A stretch of 64,000 nucleotides of DNA from NCBI GenBank assembly GCA_017940005.1, contig JAGAZO010000006.1:1-64000 (forward strand), written 5' to 3'. Shown piece by piece: positions 17,716 through 27,159 of this stretch. The stretch's first letter is position 1. Each line of letters opens with the position of its first letter. The translations under genes and the position numbers were made by a program. Source of the stretch: Treponema sp. Its GTDB lineage: Bacteria; Spirochaetota; Spirochaetia; Treponematales; Treponemataceae. The notes beneath the pieces are model-generated. The model made no database searches, had not been told where the DNA came from, and saw only the letters and a program-made list of their open reading frames with translations.

Positions 17716-18426
17716 TCAATGCCACAGCGAAGTTTTCTTTGGCGCAAACGGTGTAAAACGCATGTCGCGCAGCCGCACCTCAATCTTATAAAAAACTGCA
17801 TTGATAAAATTTTTGCCAAGCTCTAAAATTGCAAATGACGGCGGCATTCCTGCACGTGGATACGTTATGCTGCCGGGATTCACAAGGTACACGCCCGCAT
17901 GTGTTTCTGCTGCCACATGCGTGTGACCATACAGCGCAACAGCGGCTCCCGCATTTTTTGCTGCTTCTGCAATAGCGTCTGTTCCGTAGTACGCACCAAA
18001 CTCGTGACCGTGCGCTATGAAAATAGTGCGATGCGCCGCAGTCAAAAGCTGGCTGCGCGGAATTGTCAATTCATAATACGCGGCGCGCTCGTGCGGTTTT
18101 TCATCTTGGTGCGGATTGAACACTGCGGGAAATCTGTCGGCATCCCCATTGCCCTTTACAAACGCTGCAACAGGCGGCACACATTGCGCAAAAACGCTGT
18201 CTCCATACGCGCAATCAAAACATGAAACAACATCGCCAATGCCGTCGCCGCAAAACACAAGCGCATCGCACGAAGCGCCCATGTGCTCAAGGATGCTCCT
18301 AAAAAGCGCATGCTGCCCGTGCGAATCTGAAACAACGAGGAGGCGCGCGCTTTCTTTTTGCGCAAGCTGCGCAATTTCACGCGATGAGCCGAGCAAATCA
18401 TGTTCACATTGTTTAAACGTTGTCAT
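17716..18426 (-). CDS. YfcE/MJ0936-type metallophosphoesterase
   Basis: This protein carries the calcineurin-like metal motifs LLVVSDSHG, LVFCGDGIGD, VKGNGDAD, IFIAHGHEFGA and LYGHTHVA, as in YfcE/MJ0936 phosphodiesterases. About 30 residues precede the first motif (residues 1-29), longer than usual and possibly a helical cap. The C-terminal NPGSITYPRAGMPPSFAIL is characteristic of the family. The cellular substrate is unknown; homologues cleave model phosphodiesters. It is convergent with the MBL gene and 54 nt after the lipoprotein gene. Confidence 0.85.
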   Translation of the reverse strand: MTTFKQCEHDLLGSSREIAQLAQKESARLLVVSDSHGQHALFRSILEHMGASCDALVFCGDGIGDVVSCFDCAYGDSVFAQCVPPVAAFVKGNGDADRFPAVFNPHQDEKPHERAAYYELTIPRSQLLTAAHRTIFIAHGHEFGAYYGTDAIAEAAKNAGAAVALYGHTHVAAETHAGVYLVNPGSITYPRAGMPPSFAILELGKNFINAVFYKIEVRLRDMRFTPFAPKKTSLWH

Positions 18427-18480
18427 CACTTTAAAACCGTCAGCCCGTCGCCATGCGCAAAAATGAACCGCGCGCTAAAA

Positions 18481-19260
18481 TCACTCTGTCAAAATAAAGT
18501 GATTGATTGACTGCAATCCTGTTTGCGGGTCAACGTAGCGGCGCACTGATGCGTTTCCCACAATACGTTGCACATGCGCAAGCAAATCGCTATTTTTTGC
18601 CAACGGCGCGTCAATCGCAAGCATATATGCGACAGATTTTTTTACAAAGTCAGGAACTGCTTTTACAAACGTCTGCTCTGCTTCAAGCCCAACCATGCCG
18701 TCTATATTCGCGGACTGCGCTTTGTCAAGCACAATGTCTGCGGTGCCTTCCATGCCGGAGATGTCATCTTGCGGGAAAAAAGAAAAAATGGGAAACGATT
18801 GAACGCCGTCAAAGCTGTCTTGCACATGCGCAAGACCAAAATGCGTGTTCTCCGGCGCGCCGAGCAAAATAATGCCGCGAAGATTTTTGTCGCTCACAAA
18901 AAGCGGCAGCTCTGCGGCGATAGAGCGTGAACCGCGTCTAAAATCGTCGGGAAACACGAGCGGCAAAATGAGACCGCCGTCATCAGATGAACCGTACAAT
19001 TCAAAAAGCGTTTCCGTCATTGAAGAAATAAACTGCACATCGTTGTAACCGTAGCCAAACAGTATGCAGATGCAGTCATTTGAAACATGCCATGTCTGCG
19101 TTTTTTGCGAAAGATTATTTGCGTCGTCTCCAGCAAGCTCCGTTGAAACAGCTTCTGAAGAAATGTCAACAGCAATCGCGCGCTTTTTTTCATTGCAAGA
19201 AAAAAAAGAAAAACTGCATATTGTCAAAATAATAAAAATTATTAATTTATTAATACTCAT
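18481..19260 (-). CDS. Lipoprotein of unknown function
   Basis: This 259-residue protein starts with a lipoprotein signal ending FSFFSC (Cys22). The mature part looks like an alpha/beta periplasmic protein: CICILFGYGYNDVQFISSMTE, then an acidic loop, GLILPLVFPDDFRRG, LRGIILLGAPENTH and IADIVLDKAQ-like strands, a layout like type I periplasmic binding folds (DUF3798-like). I do not recognise a named family with certainty. GGTGAG lies before the ATG. It heads a two-gene unit with the metallophosphoesterase gene and is divergent from the Na/Pi cotransporter. Confidence 0.6.
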   Translation of the reverse strand: MSINKLIIFIILTICSFSFFSCNEKKRAIAVDISSEAVSTELAGDDANNLSQKTQTWHVSNDCICILFGYGYNDVQFISSMTETLFELYGSSDDGGLILPLVFPDDFRRGSRSIAAELPLFVSDKNLRGIILLGAPENTHFGLAHVQDSFDGVQSFPIFSFFPQDDISGMEGTADIVLDKAQSANIDGMVGLEAEQTFVKAVPDFVKKSVAYMLAIDAPLAKNSDLLAHVQRIVGNASVRRYVDPQTGLQSINHFILTE

Positions 19261-19312
19261 AACTCACCGTTACAAAAAATCTCTTTTTTAAGTATAACGA
19301 TTTTTCTGTTTC

Positions 19313-19341
19313 TTGAAAAGAATGCCACTATTTTATATGAT
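19313..19341 (+). promoter_or_regulatory. Promoter of the Na/Pi cotransporter gene
   Basis: TTGAAA (19313-19318), a 17-nt spacer, and TATGAT (19336-19341). The -10 box ends exactly 6 nt before the GTG start at 19348, so the transcript should begin at or beside the start codon. Confidence 0.6.
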
Positions 19342-19347
19342 ACTAAC

Positions 19348-21003
19348 GTGCGTATTATAAACACAATTGTGCAGCTCATCGGCAGTCTTGGATTTCTCTT
19401 ATACGGCATGTCGCTGATGAGCAACGGCATTCAAAAAAGTGCGGGCGAAAAGCTCCAGAGCGCGCTCGGTTTTATGACTGGCAACAGATTTATCGCAATG
19501 CTCACCGGTGTTGTGATAACTATGCTCGTGCAGTCATCGGGCGCAACTACGGTGATGGTTGTTTCATTTGTAAACGCAGGACTCATCACGCTTGCGCAAT
19601 CAGCAGGCGTAATATTCGGCGCAAACATAGGCACCACAATCACAGCGTGGATTGTCGCACTGTTCGGCTTTAATTTTAACATTGAAGCATTCGCCGTGCC
19701 AATCTTCGGACTGGGCTTTTTGCTCACGATTGCAAAAAAACTGCGGCAGCAAAACCTCGGCGAAGCGATTATGGGATTTGCGCTTTTGTTTGTCGGACTT
19801 TCAATGCTCTCCGAAACAGTCACTTTTCAAGACTCAAATGCGCTTTCATTTTTAACAAAATTTCAGCACGCAGGCATCTCCTCAACCATCATTGCTGTGG
19901 CAAGCAGCATTGCGCTCACTGCGCTGCTCCACTCGTCAAGCGCGCTCACTGCGATTGTCATTACAATGGCGTACAGCGGTTTGCTCTCGTGGAAGTTTTC
20001 ATGCGCAATGGTAATCGGCAGCAATATCGGCTCTACGATTGACGCGATACTCGCTGCGATAGGCACAAAAGCAAACGCGCGGCGTGCGTGTTTTATTCAC
20101 GTCATGTTCAACGTTGTCGGCACAATCCTTGCACTCATCTTTTTCAATCCGCTGCTCGCGCTCGTCGATTTTTTTGTTCCTGGTCCAGTTGAGAGCAACA
20201 TCACGTACCACATTGCTATGATGCACACAACATTCAAAGTGCTCACTGCGCTTATATTTATTCCATTTGTCAATCAAGTTGTCGCGCTCGCAGAAAAAAT
20301 CATCACGCCGAATGACAATGAGCTGCGGCGCGAATATCATCTTGAACCGATTTCAGAAACTAAAGGAAACGCAGCGATAGGAATTATCCGCGCAGAAAAA
20401 GAGATTGCAGACATGTGCGACATCATATCAGAGATGTTCGATCATATTCAAATTGGATTTACACATAGAGACCAGTCATTTATCGATATGCATTTCGCAC
20501 AGCTTGAGCAGGCAGAAGATTACGTAAACCAAATGCAGGAACAACTCGCGCACTACATTGTACAATGCGAACACCTTCCCGCAAGTGAACACCAGTTGAG
20601 CAATCTATCGATTATGCTGCAAATCGTCGATGAAATTGAACTGATGTCTGACGATTGTCTTGACATTGGTTCGCTTCTGCAAAAAAGTATTGCAAAAAAA
20701 ATGTCATTCCCGCAAGAAGATTTAGATGACTTGATTCCTTATGTGGAACTCGCGCGACAATTTTTGCAATTTATTCACATCAATATTAATAAGCGTTTAA
20801 GCGAAGAAAAGCTGAGCTTTGCAAACGAGCTCGGCACGCAAATCGATGAAATTAGAAAAACGCTGAAAAAACGCGCTCGCAAACGACTCGAAAATGGTGC
20901 TGATGTAAAATCAGAATTGCTCTACATCGATTTAGTGCGTAACATTGGAAAAATTGGCGACAGAGCATTTGCAATTTCAGAATTACTTCCACAAACAAAA
21001 TAA
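19348..21003 (+). CDS. Na/Pi cotransporter family protein with PhoU domain
   Basis: This 551-residue membrane protein has the two inverted repeats of the type II sodium-phosphate cotransporter family, each with a Gln-Ser-Ser motif: VQSSGATTVMVVSFV and LHSSSALTAIVITMA, followed by GANIGTTITA and GSNIGSTIDA. The C-terminal 190 residues are a helical PhoU-like domain (IADMCDIISEMFDHIQIGF). Such NptA/YjbB-like proteins move phosphate, often outward. The start codon is GTG with no Shine-Dalgarno sequence, but the family N-terminus (LIGSLGFLLYGMSLMSNGIQ) fits. The next gene follows 13 nt later. Confidence 0.9.
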   Translation: MRIINTIVQLIGSLGFLLYGMSLMSNGIQKSAGEKLQSALGFMTGNRFIAMLTGVVITMLVQSSGATTVMVVSFVNAGLITLAQSAGVIFGANIGTTITAWIVALFGFNFNIEAFAVPIFGLGFLLTIAKKLRQQNLGEAIMGFALLFVGLSMLSETVTFQDSNALSFLTKFQHAGISSTIIAVASSIALTALLHSSSALTAIVITMAYSGLLSWKFSCAMVIGSNIGSTIDAILAAIGTKANARRACFIHVMFNVVGTILALIFFNPLLALVDFFVPGPVESNITYHIAMMHTTFKVLTALIFIPFVNQVVALAEKIITPNDNELRREYHLEPISETKGNAAIGIIRAEKEIADMCDIISEMFDHIQIGFTHRDQSFIDMHFAQLEQAEDYVNQMQEQLAHYIVQCEHLPASEHQLSNLSIMLQIVDEIELMSDDCLDIGSLLQKSIAKKMSFPQEDLDDLIPYVELARQFLQFIHININKRLSEEKLSFANELGTQIDEIRKTLKKRARKRLENGADVKSELLYIDLVRNIGKIGDRAFAISELLPQTK

Positions 21004-21016
21004 CAGGAGATGCCGC

Positions 21017-21919
21017 ATGACGCACAACACAAAAAATTCGCTCATCATAATCGGACTACTTGTGCTTGCAGTTGCCGCAGAAATATTTTTAATAACGCGT
21101 CCTAATTCTACCACGCCATCAGCAAAAACTTCACAAACAGGCGGAGAACCAACGAGCGAAACATTTTTCTTTCAGTCAGAGCGAATCGCGCAGCTTCAAG
21201 TGGCAGTCACTTCGTGCGACTTAAAAATTTCTGTGTGGGACGAAGGGCGTGTCGAAATTATCATCACCTCAAACCGTACGCAACGCAATAGACCGTATGC
21301 AGTTTTACAAGATAATGCTGTCATCATTCTAGAAGACGAGCAAGAAGCTTCTCCAAAAGACAAAACTTCACTCGACATCAAAGTGCCAAAAAATCTTGCA
21401 GAAGAATTTAATAATTTTAACGTGTCGCTTAAAACTACGAGCGGCGCAATAAGCGCACAGCGATTCTCCTGTAGCGTATTCTCGGCAACGACGACGAGCG
21501 GCAGAATAATGATAGACGGCGCTTCGTTTGCAACGGCAGAGTTTGCAACAGAATCAGGGGCCGTCATATGCAGCGATGCAACAGCGGGCAAAGTGAGTGC
21601 AACTGCAAAAGATGGAGCTGTGCGCTACACGGGAAACTGCAACCGCATCTTTGCAAAGACACAAAGCGGCGCCATACAATACTCAGCAACAGAAATGATG
21701 CAAGAAGCGTTCTTTGAAAGCGAGAGCGGCTCAATCAACATAACGCTGCCCGAAAATGACGGCTACGCGCTTTCTTACGCTGCCCAAAACGGCAGACTCA
21801 AAGACGCTTTCACAAATACGAGTGCAAAAGGGAACGGAAACGTTGTTTATAAAAATGGTGAGGCATTAATAGACGCAAAAACAAGCGATGGAAACATCAA
21901 CATATCGAAAGTAAAATAG
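21017..21919 (+). CDS. DUF4097 beta-strand repeat protein, membrane anchored
   Basis: This 300-residue protein has one N-terminal hydrophobic segment (SLIIIGLLVLAVAAEIFLI) and then a repetitive domain of short beta strands with recurring T-S-G/S-G units (LKTTSGAISAQ, TTTSGRIMIDG, TESGAVICSD, TQSGAIQYS, ESGSINITLP, TSDGNINISK). This is the DUF4097/adhesin-like right-handed beta-helix seen in many bacteria, role unknown. I chose ATG 21017 because AGGAGA lies 6 nt upstream; an in-frame start at 20945 lies inside the previous gene. It is coupled with the Na/Pi cotransporter gene. Its end overlaps the convergent DUF3592 gene by 23 nt. Confidence 0.8.
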   Translation: MTHNTKNSLIIIGLLVLAVAAEIFLITRPNSTTPSAKTSQTGGEPTSETFFFQSERIAQLQVAVTSCDLKISVWDEGRVEIIITSNRTQRNRPYAVLQDNAVIILEDEQEASPKDKTSLDIKVPKNLAEEFNNFNVSLKTTSGAISAQRFSCSVFSATTTSGRIMIDGASFATAEFATESGAVICSDATAGKVSATAKDGAVRYTGNCNRIFAKTQSGAIQYSATEMMQEAFFESESGSINITLPENDGYALSYAAQNGRLKDAFTNTSAKGNGNVVYKNGEALIDAKTSDGNINISKVK

Positions 21920-22373
21920 ACAAGCGCGAAAACGTTATAGAAGGCAACAATTCTTGTTTATATAAAATGATAAAAACTATTGCCATTACAATGAGCGAAC
22001 CAATAATGAGTACATTTCCCAAAATAAGCAGAACATTTTTATCATATCCTTTAACAATAAATGATGATGGTCTTTTAGAATTATATATCACTTCTACAGC
22101 TTGCCCGTTTGTCATTTTTTTATCAACAAGACCTTTTGGCTTTGCTGAACGCGCGCGAGAACGAACAGTCTTCATACCTACTGCAAATTCAATAATAGGA
22201 ACGCTGTACAGGTAATCATCGTGATTTATGTATGTTTGTATTTCAACGATTTTTCCATAAGCAGAAGTGTCAAATAATTTCCAGCGCACATGAGCGATTA
22301 TACTGCAAATAATACCGAGCATACAAAACGCAGCGCTCACAGAAAAAAATATATCTATGGCAAATACATTCAT
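21897..22373 (-). CDS. DUF3592 membrane protein
   Basis: This 158-residue protein has an N-terminal helix (FFSVSAAFCMLGIICSIIAHV), a central beta-rich soluble domain including SVPIIEFAVGMKTVRSRA and VEVIYNSKRPSSFIV, and a C-terminal helix. That is the DUF3592 layout; function is unknown. AAGGAA precedes the ATG. It stands alone between DUF4097 and exonuclease III. Confidence 0.7.
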   Translation of the reverse strand: MNVFAIDIFFSVSAAFCMLGIICSIIAHVRWKLFDTSAYGKIVEIQTYINHDDYLYSVPIIEFAVGMKTVRSRARSAKPKGLVDKKMTNGQAVEVIYNSKRPSSFIVKGYDKNVLLILGNVLIIGSLIVMAIVFIILYKQELLPSITFSRLSILLSIC

Positions 22374-22647
22374 GCTTTACTATTTCCTTAATTTAGAGAA
22401 ATGCACGCAAACTCCATCACTCGGCGTGCATCATTTCTGTCAATGTAATATCGCTTGATAGCAGATGTCGTTTCCACACTACTCGCTGCAAAATACAAAA
22501 AAATACTTGACGCCTTTGTAGAACATTCACTTATATGATATACAGTATACAGCAAACTGTGTTATTTGTCACTGCAGAAATATTTTCCAGACACGATGCT
22601 TTTTGCCATAGGCATGCCCTGCCTTTTCAAAACATGCCGCGCTTTGC

Positions 22648-22653
22648 TATACT
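22648..22653 (+). promoter_or_regulatory. -10 box directly before exonuclease III gene
   Basis: TATACT ends 6 nt before the ATG at 22660, with TTTTCA 18 nt further up as a possible -35. No Shine-Dalgarno sequence is present. The rest of 22374-22647 is non-coding with nothing recognisable. Confidence 0.5.
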
Positions 22654-22659
22654 ACACAT

Positions 22660-23436
22660 ATGAAAATAATCTCATGGAACGTAAACGGCATACGTGCAGC
22701 AGAGAAAAAGGGATTTACCGAATGGATTGCAACATGCGGCGCAGACATTGTATGCATTCAAGAAACAAAAGCGCATTCAGAACAGCTTTCCGACATAGTA
22801 CGTACACCTGTCAACGCAACAGGTATGCGTTATTCATCATTTTTTGCAAGCGCGCGCCGTCCGGGATATTCAGGGACAGCTATGTACGCGCTCAAAAAAC
22901 CTGATTCATTTGATACGCTCGGCATACGCGCGTTTGATGATGAGGGACGTGTATCGATTGCACGGTATGGCAAACTTGCAATAATTTCCGCGTATTTTCC
23001 AAATAGTCAAGAGGGCGGCGCGCGCCTTTCATACAAGCTTGATTTTTGCCGCGAAATACTTACATTTTGCAACGCACATGTTGCGCAAGGCGGCAACATA
23101 GTGTTGTGTGGCGATTACAACATTGCACACAAACCAATCGATTTGGCAAATCCTAAAGCGAACGAGCAGAATCCTGGCTATTTGCCTGAAGAGCGCGCAT
23201 GGATGGACATGTTCCTTGAAGCAGGCTATTGTGACACATTCAGAAACTTTTGCAAGGAGCCGAATCAGTATACATGGTGGAGTTATCGTTTTCACGCGCG
23301 CGAAAAGAACATCGGATGGCGGCTTGATTATGCGTGCGTGAATGCCGCTTTTTTAAGCAATGTGCGCTCGTCGACAATTTTGAGTAGCATAACAGGCAGT
23401 GATCACTGTCCCATTGCGATTGAAATCGATGTATAG
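22660..23436 (+). CDS. xth: Exodeoxyribonuclease III
   Basis: This is an AP endonuclease and 3' exonuclease of base excision repair. All the family motifs are present in 258 residues: ISWNVNGIRA, CIQETKAH (catalytic Glu), GYSGTAMYA, CGDYNIAHKPIDLANP (catalytic Asp), YTWWSYR, NIGWRLDYACV and GSDHCPIAI (catalytic His). The gene is monocistronic and appears to be transcribed without a leader. Confidence 0.95.
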   Translation: MKIISWNVNGIRAAEKKGFTEWIATCGADIVCIQETKAHSEQLSDIVRTPVNATGMRYSSFFASARRPGYSGTAMYALKKPDSFDTLGIRAFDDEGRVSIARYGKLAIISAYFPNSQEGGARLSYKLDFCREILTFCNAHVAQGGNIVLCGDYNIAHKPIDLANPKANEQNPGYLPEERAWMDMFLEAGYCDTFRNFCKEPNQYTWWSYRFHAREKNIGWRLDYACVNAAFLSNVRSSTILSSITGSDHCPIAIEIDV

Positions 23437-23514
23437 GAATATACAAATTTATATTATTTGCTCCGTGTGCATTGTAAAAAAAATTCGCATGCACTGAATG
23501 CCGCTGTGCAGAAT

Positions 23515-23763
23515 TTATTCTTCATTTACAACTGCCCTTGCCAACTGGTCTGCACAGGACGTACTTTTGCCGCCACATGTGTTGCCGCGCAGTTTTTCTG
23601 CAATATCTTCCGCTTTCATGCCGTCGCAGAGTTTTGAAATCGCTTTGAGATTGCCGTTGCAGCCGCCGTCAAAACTGATGTTTGTAATGCGTCCGTCATC
23701 AGTCTTTGTAAAATGAATTGCCCGTGCGCATGTGCCGCGCGTTTTATATGTTACATCGCCCAT
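23515..23763 (-). CDS. TSCPD domain protein (TIGR03905 type)
   Basis: This 82-residue protein has the TSCPD pattern: GTCARAIHF, DGGCNGNLKAISKLCDGM, and the Cys-rich loop GNTCGGKSTSCADQLARAV. In other proteins this domain follows class II ribonucleotide reductases; as a free small protein its role is unknown. Six Cys residues suggest a metal or redox role. GAGGAAA before the ATG supports the start. Confidence 0.85.
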   Translation of the reverse strand: MGDVTYKTRGTCARAIHFTKTDDGRITNISFDGGCNGNLKAISKLCDGMKAEDIAEKLRGNTCGGKSTSCADQLARAVVNEE

Positions 23764-23847
23764 ACAATTTCCTCAATAAAAATATGGCACCAATTTACCG
23801 ACATGGAATGTACAACCCATGTACGACAATAGATTGCAATTTATTAA

Positions 23848-23890
23848 TATTAAATCTGTTTGATAACTTCGTTATCAAACAGATTTAATA
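23848..23890 (-). terminator. 20-bp perfect hairpin at the end of the HU-membrane gene
   Basis: Arms 23848-23867 and 23871-23890 are perfect 20-bp complements with loop TTC. The arm contains the stop codon of the HU/LysM-like gene. It likely ends that operon and stabilises the 3' end; there is only a weak T tract. Confidence 0.6.
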
Positions 23891-25357
23891 AATTTGCGCA
23901 TGTGCAATAGCTTCTCGTGCGGCTTTTACATCTTCTGCATCAAGGCGGACTGCATACTTGTCAATAAAGCCTGAGTACAGCGACTCGCCGCATAAAAGCG
24001 CAATGACCGCATGCTCTTTTCTCGTCTCCGCAGCGCGTCCATTCGGGCGTTGCGCTATGAGCGCGCGATACGAATCATACACATCGATTACGGAAAGCTC
24101 TATGTCGCGCCTGTCAATCGTTTTGTCAGGCTTTGACGGAACTGTCAGTTGCGACGCGCCGCCAGGATTGTCTGGGTCAGAGAAGCGCAGCATATTTGCA
24201 CTGAAAATATATGGCCACAAGTTACGCTCGCCATACTGTTGAGAAGCAAGCGTTGCATACAAGTTGTCATCTGTCGCAATGCGAAATGCATACGGCGCGG
24301 CGCTTTCATCGAGCACAATTTCTTGTGATGCGTGCGGAACTGCTGCTTGTTTTTTCGGCTCTCTGTGCACGAGCACGTAGAAGAGCACGCCGAGCATAAA
24401 AGCGGTGAGCACAACCGCAACGCCTGCAAAAAACCAGCAGCGGCTTATGTATTTTTGAATGTCTTCATCATAGTCGTCATCATCGTAGTCGGGGTCGTAC
24501 ACATCATCAAACTCGCTCTGAACGCGCTGCTGTTGAATCACCTGCTGCTGCACAACTTGCTGCTGAATCACTTGGTGCTCAATAACTGCGTGCTGCACTG
24601 TCTGATTTGCAACTGTTTGCTCGCTGCGAGAAATAGGCTGCACGTCTGTCGTAAATGTGTCTTCCACGAGCTGCAGCGACTGAACGCTCTGCACTTCATC
24701 GTCAGGGAGCGATATAGCTACGTCATCGCTAAATACGGCATTCAATTCGTCTACGGTAGATTTGACAACCGAAGCTTCTTCAAGCATGGGCGCATGCGCA
24801 TCAGACATGCTTTTATGCGTCGCTTCATCTACTAATGCGCTTTCATATTCTGCGCGCAATGCTCCATGTACCAGCGCGCTTTCACGCTCCACAAGCGACG
24901 TGCCATCTGGCTGCATGGTTTCATGCCCCGTACGCGCCGCTTCATCTGCCAACATGGTTTCACGCTCCGTACGTTCCTGCACTTCTTCTGCAACAGGCTC
25001 TTCGATAATTTCAGGCCGCAAGTGCTCATACGGTTTGTTTATTCTCTTTGCAAGACCTGCAGCAGGCACAAATTTAATTTTATAATGTTCGGGCGTTGTG
25101 ACTTCTTCGCCAGTGCGCGGATTTTTGCGCGTCGATTCTTCAACGAGCATTCTGTCGAATGTGCCAAATCCGAGCAGCTTAAATGAACCACTGTCGAGAA
25201 TCTCGCGCTTAATCACATCGAAAAATGCGTTTGTCACCTGCTTGATTGCAGTTTCATCGACATCTTTACTGCCGATTTTTTTATTGACACGTTCGGCAAG
25301 CGTTGAAAGCGTGAGCAAGCCGCTCGTATTTTGCTTTGATGATTTTTTATTCGGCAT
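23885..25357 (-). CDS. HU-domain protein with transmembrane helix and LysM-like C-terminus
   Basis: This 490-residue protein combines three parts. Residues about 14-113 are an HU/IHF-like DNA-binding domain (TLAERVNKKIG; LLGFGTFDRMLVEESTRKNP; KFVPAAGLAKRIN). Residues 118-305 form a low-complexity linker with ERE-rich and Val-Ile-Gln-rich repeats and an acidic patch (YDPDYDDDDYDED). Residues 308-330 are one hydrophobic helix. The C-terminal region (about 355-410) looks like LysM: DDNLYATLASQQYGERNLWPYI followed by a PGGASQLTVPS strand. The protein could bind DNA in the cytoplasm and peptidoglycan in the periplasm. Its ATG overlaps the end of the upstream HU gene by 11 nt. Confidence 0.8.
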   Translation of the reverse strand: MPNKKSSKQNTSGLLTLSTLAERVNKKIGSKDVDETAIKQVTNAFFDVIKREILDSGSFKLLGFGTFDRMLVEESTRKNPRTGEEVTTPEHYKIKFVPAAGLAKRINKPYEHLRPEIIEEPVAEEVQERTERETMLADEAARTGHETMQPDGTSLVERESALVHGALRAEYESALVDEATHKSMSDAHAPMLEEASVVKSTVDELNAVFSDDVAISLPDDEVQSVQSLQLVEDTFTTDVQPISRSEQTVANQTVQHAVIEHQVIQQQVVQQQVIQQQRVQSEFDDVYDPDYDDDDYDEDIQKYISRCWFFAGVAVVLTAFMLGVLFYVLVHREPKKQAAVPHASQEIVLDESAAPYAFRIATDDNLYATLASQQYGERNLWPYIFSANMLRFSDPDNPGGASQLTVPSKPDKTIDRRDIELSVIDVYDSYRALIAQRPNGRAAETRKEHAVIALLCGESLYSGFIDKYAVRLDAEDVKAAREAIAHAQIY

Positions 25358-25625
25358 TGAGCGTATCCTTTAAAAGTTTTGCAGGCTTAAAGCGCATTTT
25401 GCGTTTTTTCGGATAGCGCACTTTTTGCTTTGTAAACGGATTGCGCCCGACGCGCTCGCTGTAGACGCGTGTATCGAATGTGCCGAATCCCGTCTGCGTA
25501 TACTTCCCGTCATTTTCAAGCGTTACGTACAGTTCTTCGAGCAACGCAGACAGAATGTCGCCGCACTTTTTTTTGTCAATAGCAACAGTGTCCGTTATGG
25601 CCTTTATTAAATCTGAACGTGTCAT
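25347..25625 (-). CDS. HU family DNA-binding protein
   Basis: This 92-residue nucleoid protein has the full HU fold: a helical N-terminus (MTRSDLIKAITD), GFGTFDTRVYSERVGRNPFTK (DNA-binding arm with the intercalating Pro) and FKPAKLLKDTLN. It acts as a dimer to bend DNA. It is 5' of, and overlaps by 11 nt, the membrane-spanning HU protein gene. A TATACT box ends 6 nt before the ATG and no Shine-Dalgarno sequence is present, so its mRNA may be leaderless. Confidence 0.93.
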   Translation of the reverse strand: MTRSDLIKAITDTVAIDKKKCGDILSALLEELYVTLENDGKYTQTGFGTFDTRVYSERVGRNPFTKQKVRYPKKRKMRFKPAKLLKDTLNAE

Positions 25626-25631
25626 ACCATC

Positions 25632-25660
25632 AGTATATCACAAAGCTTTCATGCTTGTCA
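25632..25660 (-). promoter_or_regulatory. Promoter of the HU operon inside the ilvC end
   Basis: On the minus strand TGACAA (25660-25655), a 17-nt spacer and TATACT (25637-25632); the -10 ends 6 nt before the HU ATG. The -35 lies within the last codons of ilvC. Confidence 0.5.
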
Positions 25661-27119
25661 TGTATGCGCGTAAGCGTCTTCCCACAACTTCTATAGGGTG
25701 ATTGCGTATCTCCGCGTTCACCGCAACAAGTTCCGTGTTGCTCACTTCATTGTCGCGCACATTCAAACCGCTGCCGATTACCTCAAGCGTTACGTCAGGC
25801 ATAAATTCTTTTTCGAGCAGCGGAACGGCGGCATTTGCAAAAAGCGCGCAGCCGTATTCTGCTGTGTCAGAAATGACGCGATTCATCTCGTAGAGCTTTT
25901 TGCGGTCAATCAGATTTGCAATAAGCGGCACTTCATGCAGCGACTCATAATACGCGCTCTCCGGCATAATGCCTGTCTCTACCATTGTTTCAAACGCAAG
26001 CTCGCAGCCCGCTTTTACCATTGCAACAAGCAGTATGCCTTTGTCAAAATATTCCTGCACGGCAATTTCATCGCCCGCTTCTTCTGTTGTTTCAAACGGC
26101 AATTTTCCCGTAGCTTCACGCCACGCAAGCAAATCGCGGTCTGCGTTGTCCCAGTCCTGCATCATTGTGGAACTGAATGCGCCGCTTATAATGTCGTCCA
26201 TGTGCTTGCGGTACAGCGGCGTTAATAATTTTTTGAGCTGCTTTGAAAGCTCATGCGCCTTTATTTTCGCGGGATTTGAAAGGCGATCCATCATGTTTGT
26301 GACGCCGCCCCATTTGAGCGCTTCAGAAATGTGATTCCAACCGTGCTGCAAAAACTTTACCGCAAAAGGCGCCGCAATGCCGTTTGCAATCATTTTATTA
26401 AAGCACACGATAGTGCCCGCCTGCAACATGCCGCATAAAATCGTCTGCTCGCCCATCAAGTCTGATTTTACTTCAGCCACAAACGATGATTCAAGCACGC
26501 CCGCTTTACTTCCTCCCATGCCGACAGCAAGCGCTTTTGCTTCTGCCCAGCCGCGACCGTCAGGATCATTTTCTGGATGCACTGCAATGAGGTCGGGAAC
26601 GCCAAAACCACGCTGATACTCGTGCCACACTTCCGTGCCCGGACCTTTTGGCGCGCACATAATCACCGTATCTTCTTTTGGAATCTGCATGCCTTCTTCC
26701 ACAATGTTGAAGCCGTGACTGTACCACAACGTAATTCCCTTGCGCGCGTATTTGAGCACTTCTGTGATGACAGCCGTGTGCTGTTTGTCAGGCGTCAAGT
26801 TTCCGATAACATCTGCCGTAGGAATCATCTGCGCGTAAGAACCGACAGCAAAACCATTTTCGGTTGCGTTTTTCCAGCTCTGCCGCTTTTCTGACACGGC
26901 GCTTTCACGGAGCGCATAGCTTACGTCAAGTCCGCTTGCACGCAAACACAAGCCCTGATTCAAGCCCTGCGCGCCGCATCCGACAATCACAATTTTTTTA
27001 CCTTTGAGCGCGTTTACTCCGTCAGCGAATTCTTCTTTTGACATTGAGCGACAATGACCAAGCTGCTGTCTCGCCTCGCGCCACGGAATGGAATTAAAAT
27101 AATTTTTGCGTTCTGCCAT
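25638..27119 (-). CDS. ilvC: Ketol-acid reductoisomerase, class II
   Basis: IlvC converts acetolactate or acetohydroxybutyrate to dihydroxy acids in valine, leucine and isoleucine synthesis using NADPH and Mg2+. The Rossmann motif is [11 protein letters not shown], followed by SYALRES; GHGFNI-like WYSHGFNIV and [11 protein letters not shown] are present. The 493-residue length with a doubled C-terminal knotted domain is the class II form as in E. coli. The other ilv genes are not in this window. GAAGAGG lies before the ATG, and a TTTACG-N17-TATAAT promoter lies upstream. Confidence 0.96.
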   Translation of the reverse strand: MAERKNYFNSIPWREARQQLGHCRSMSKEEFADGVNALKGKKIVIVGCGAQGLNQGLCLRASGLDVSYALRESAVSEKRQSWKNATENGFAVGSYAQMIPTADVIGNLTPDKQHTAVITEVLKYARKGITLWYSHGFNIVEEGMQIPKEDTVIMCAPKGPGTEVWHEYQRGFGVPDLIAVHPENDPDGRGWAEAKALAVGMGGSKAGVLESSFVAEVKSDLMGEQTILCGMLQAGTIVCFNKMIANGIAAPFAVKFLQHGWNHISEALKWGGVTNMMDRLSNPAKIKAHELSKQLKKLLTPLYRKHMDDIISGAFSSTMMQDWDNADRDLLAWREATGKLPFETTEEAGDEIAVQEYFDKGILLVAMVKAGCELAFETMVETGIMPESAYYESLHEVPLIANLIDRKKLYEMNRVISDTAEYGCALFANAAVPLLEKEFMPDVTLEVIGSGLNVRDNEVSNTELVAVNAEIRNHPIEVVGRRLRAYMTSMKAL

Positions 27120-27159
27120 ATTGCATCACCTCTTCCCGCTGATAATATTGCGATGCATA

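Noticed and set aside
18481-19260. BmpA/PnrA-like nucleoside binding protein
   Set aside because: The fold may be similar but the family motifs of PnrA lipoproteins were not seen, so the gene was left as unknown.
24332-24835. 167-residue plus-strand frame opposite the HU-membrane gene
   Set aside because: It is the antisense of the repetitive linker, whose repeats keep several frames open.
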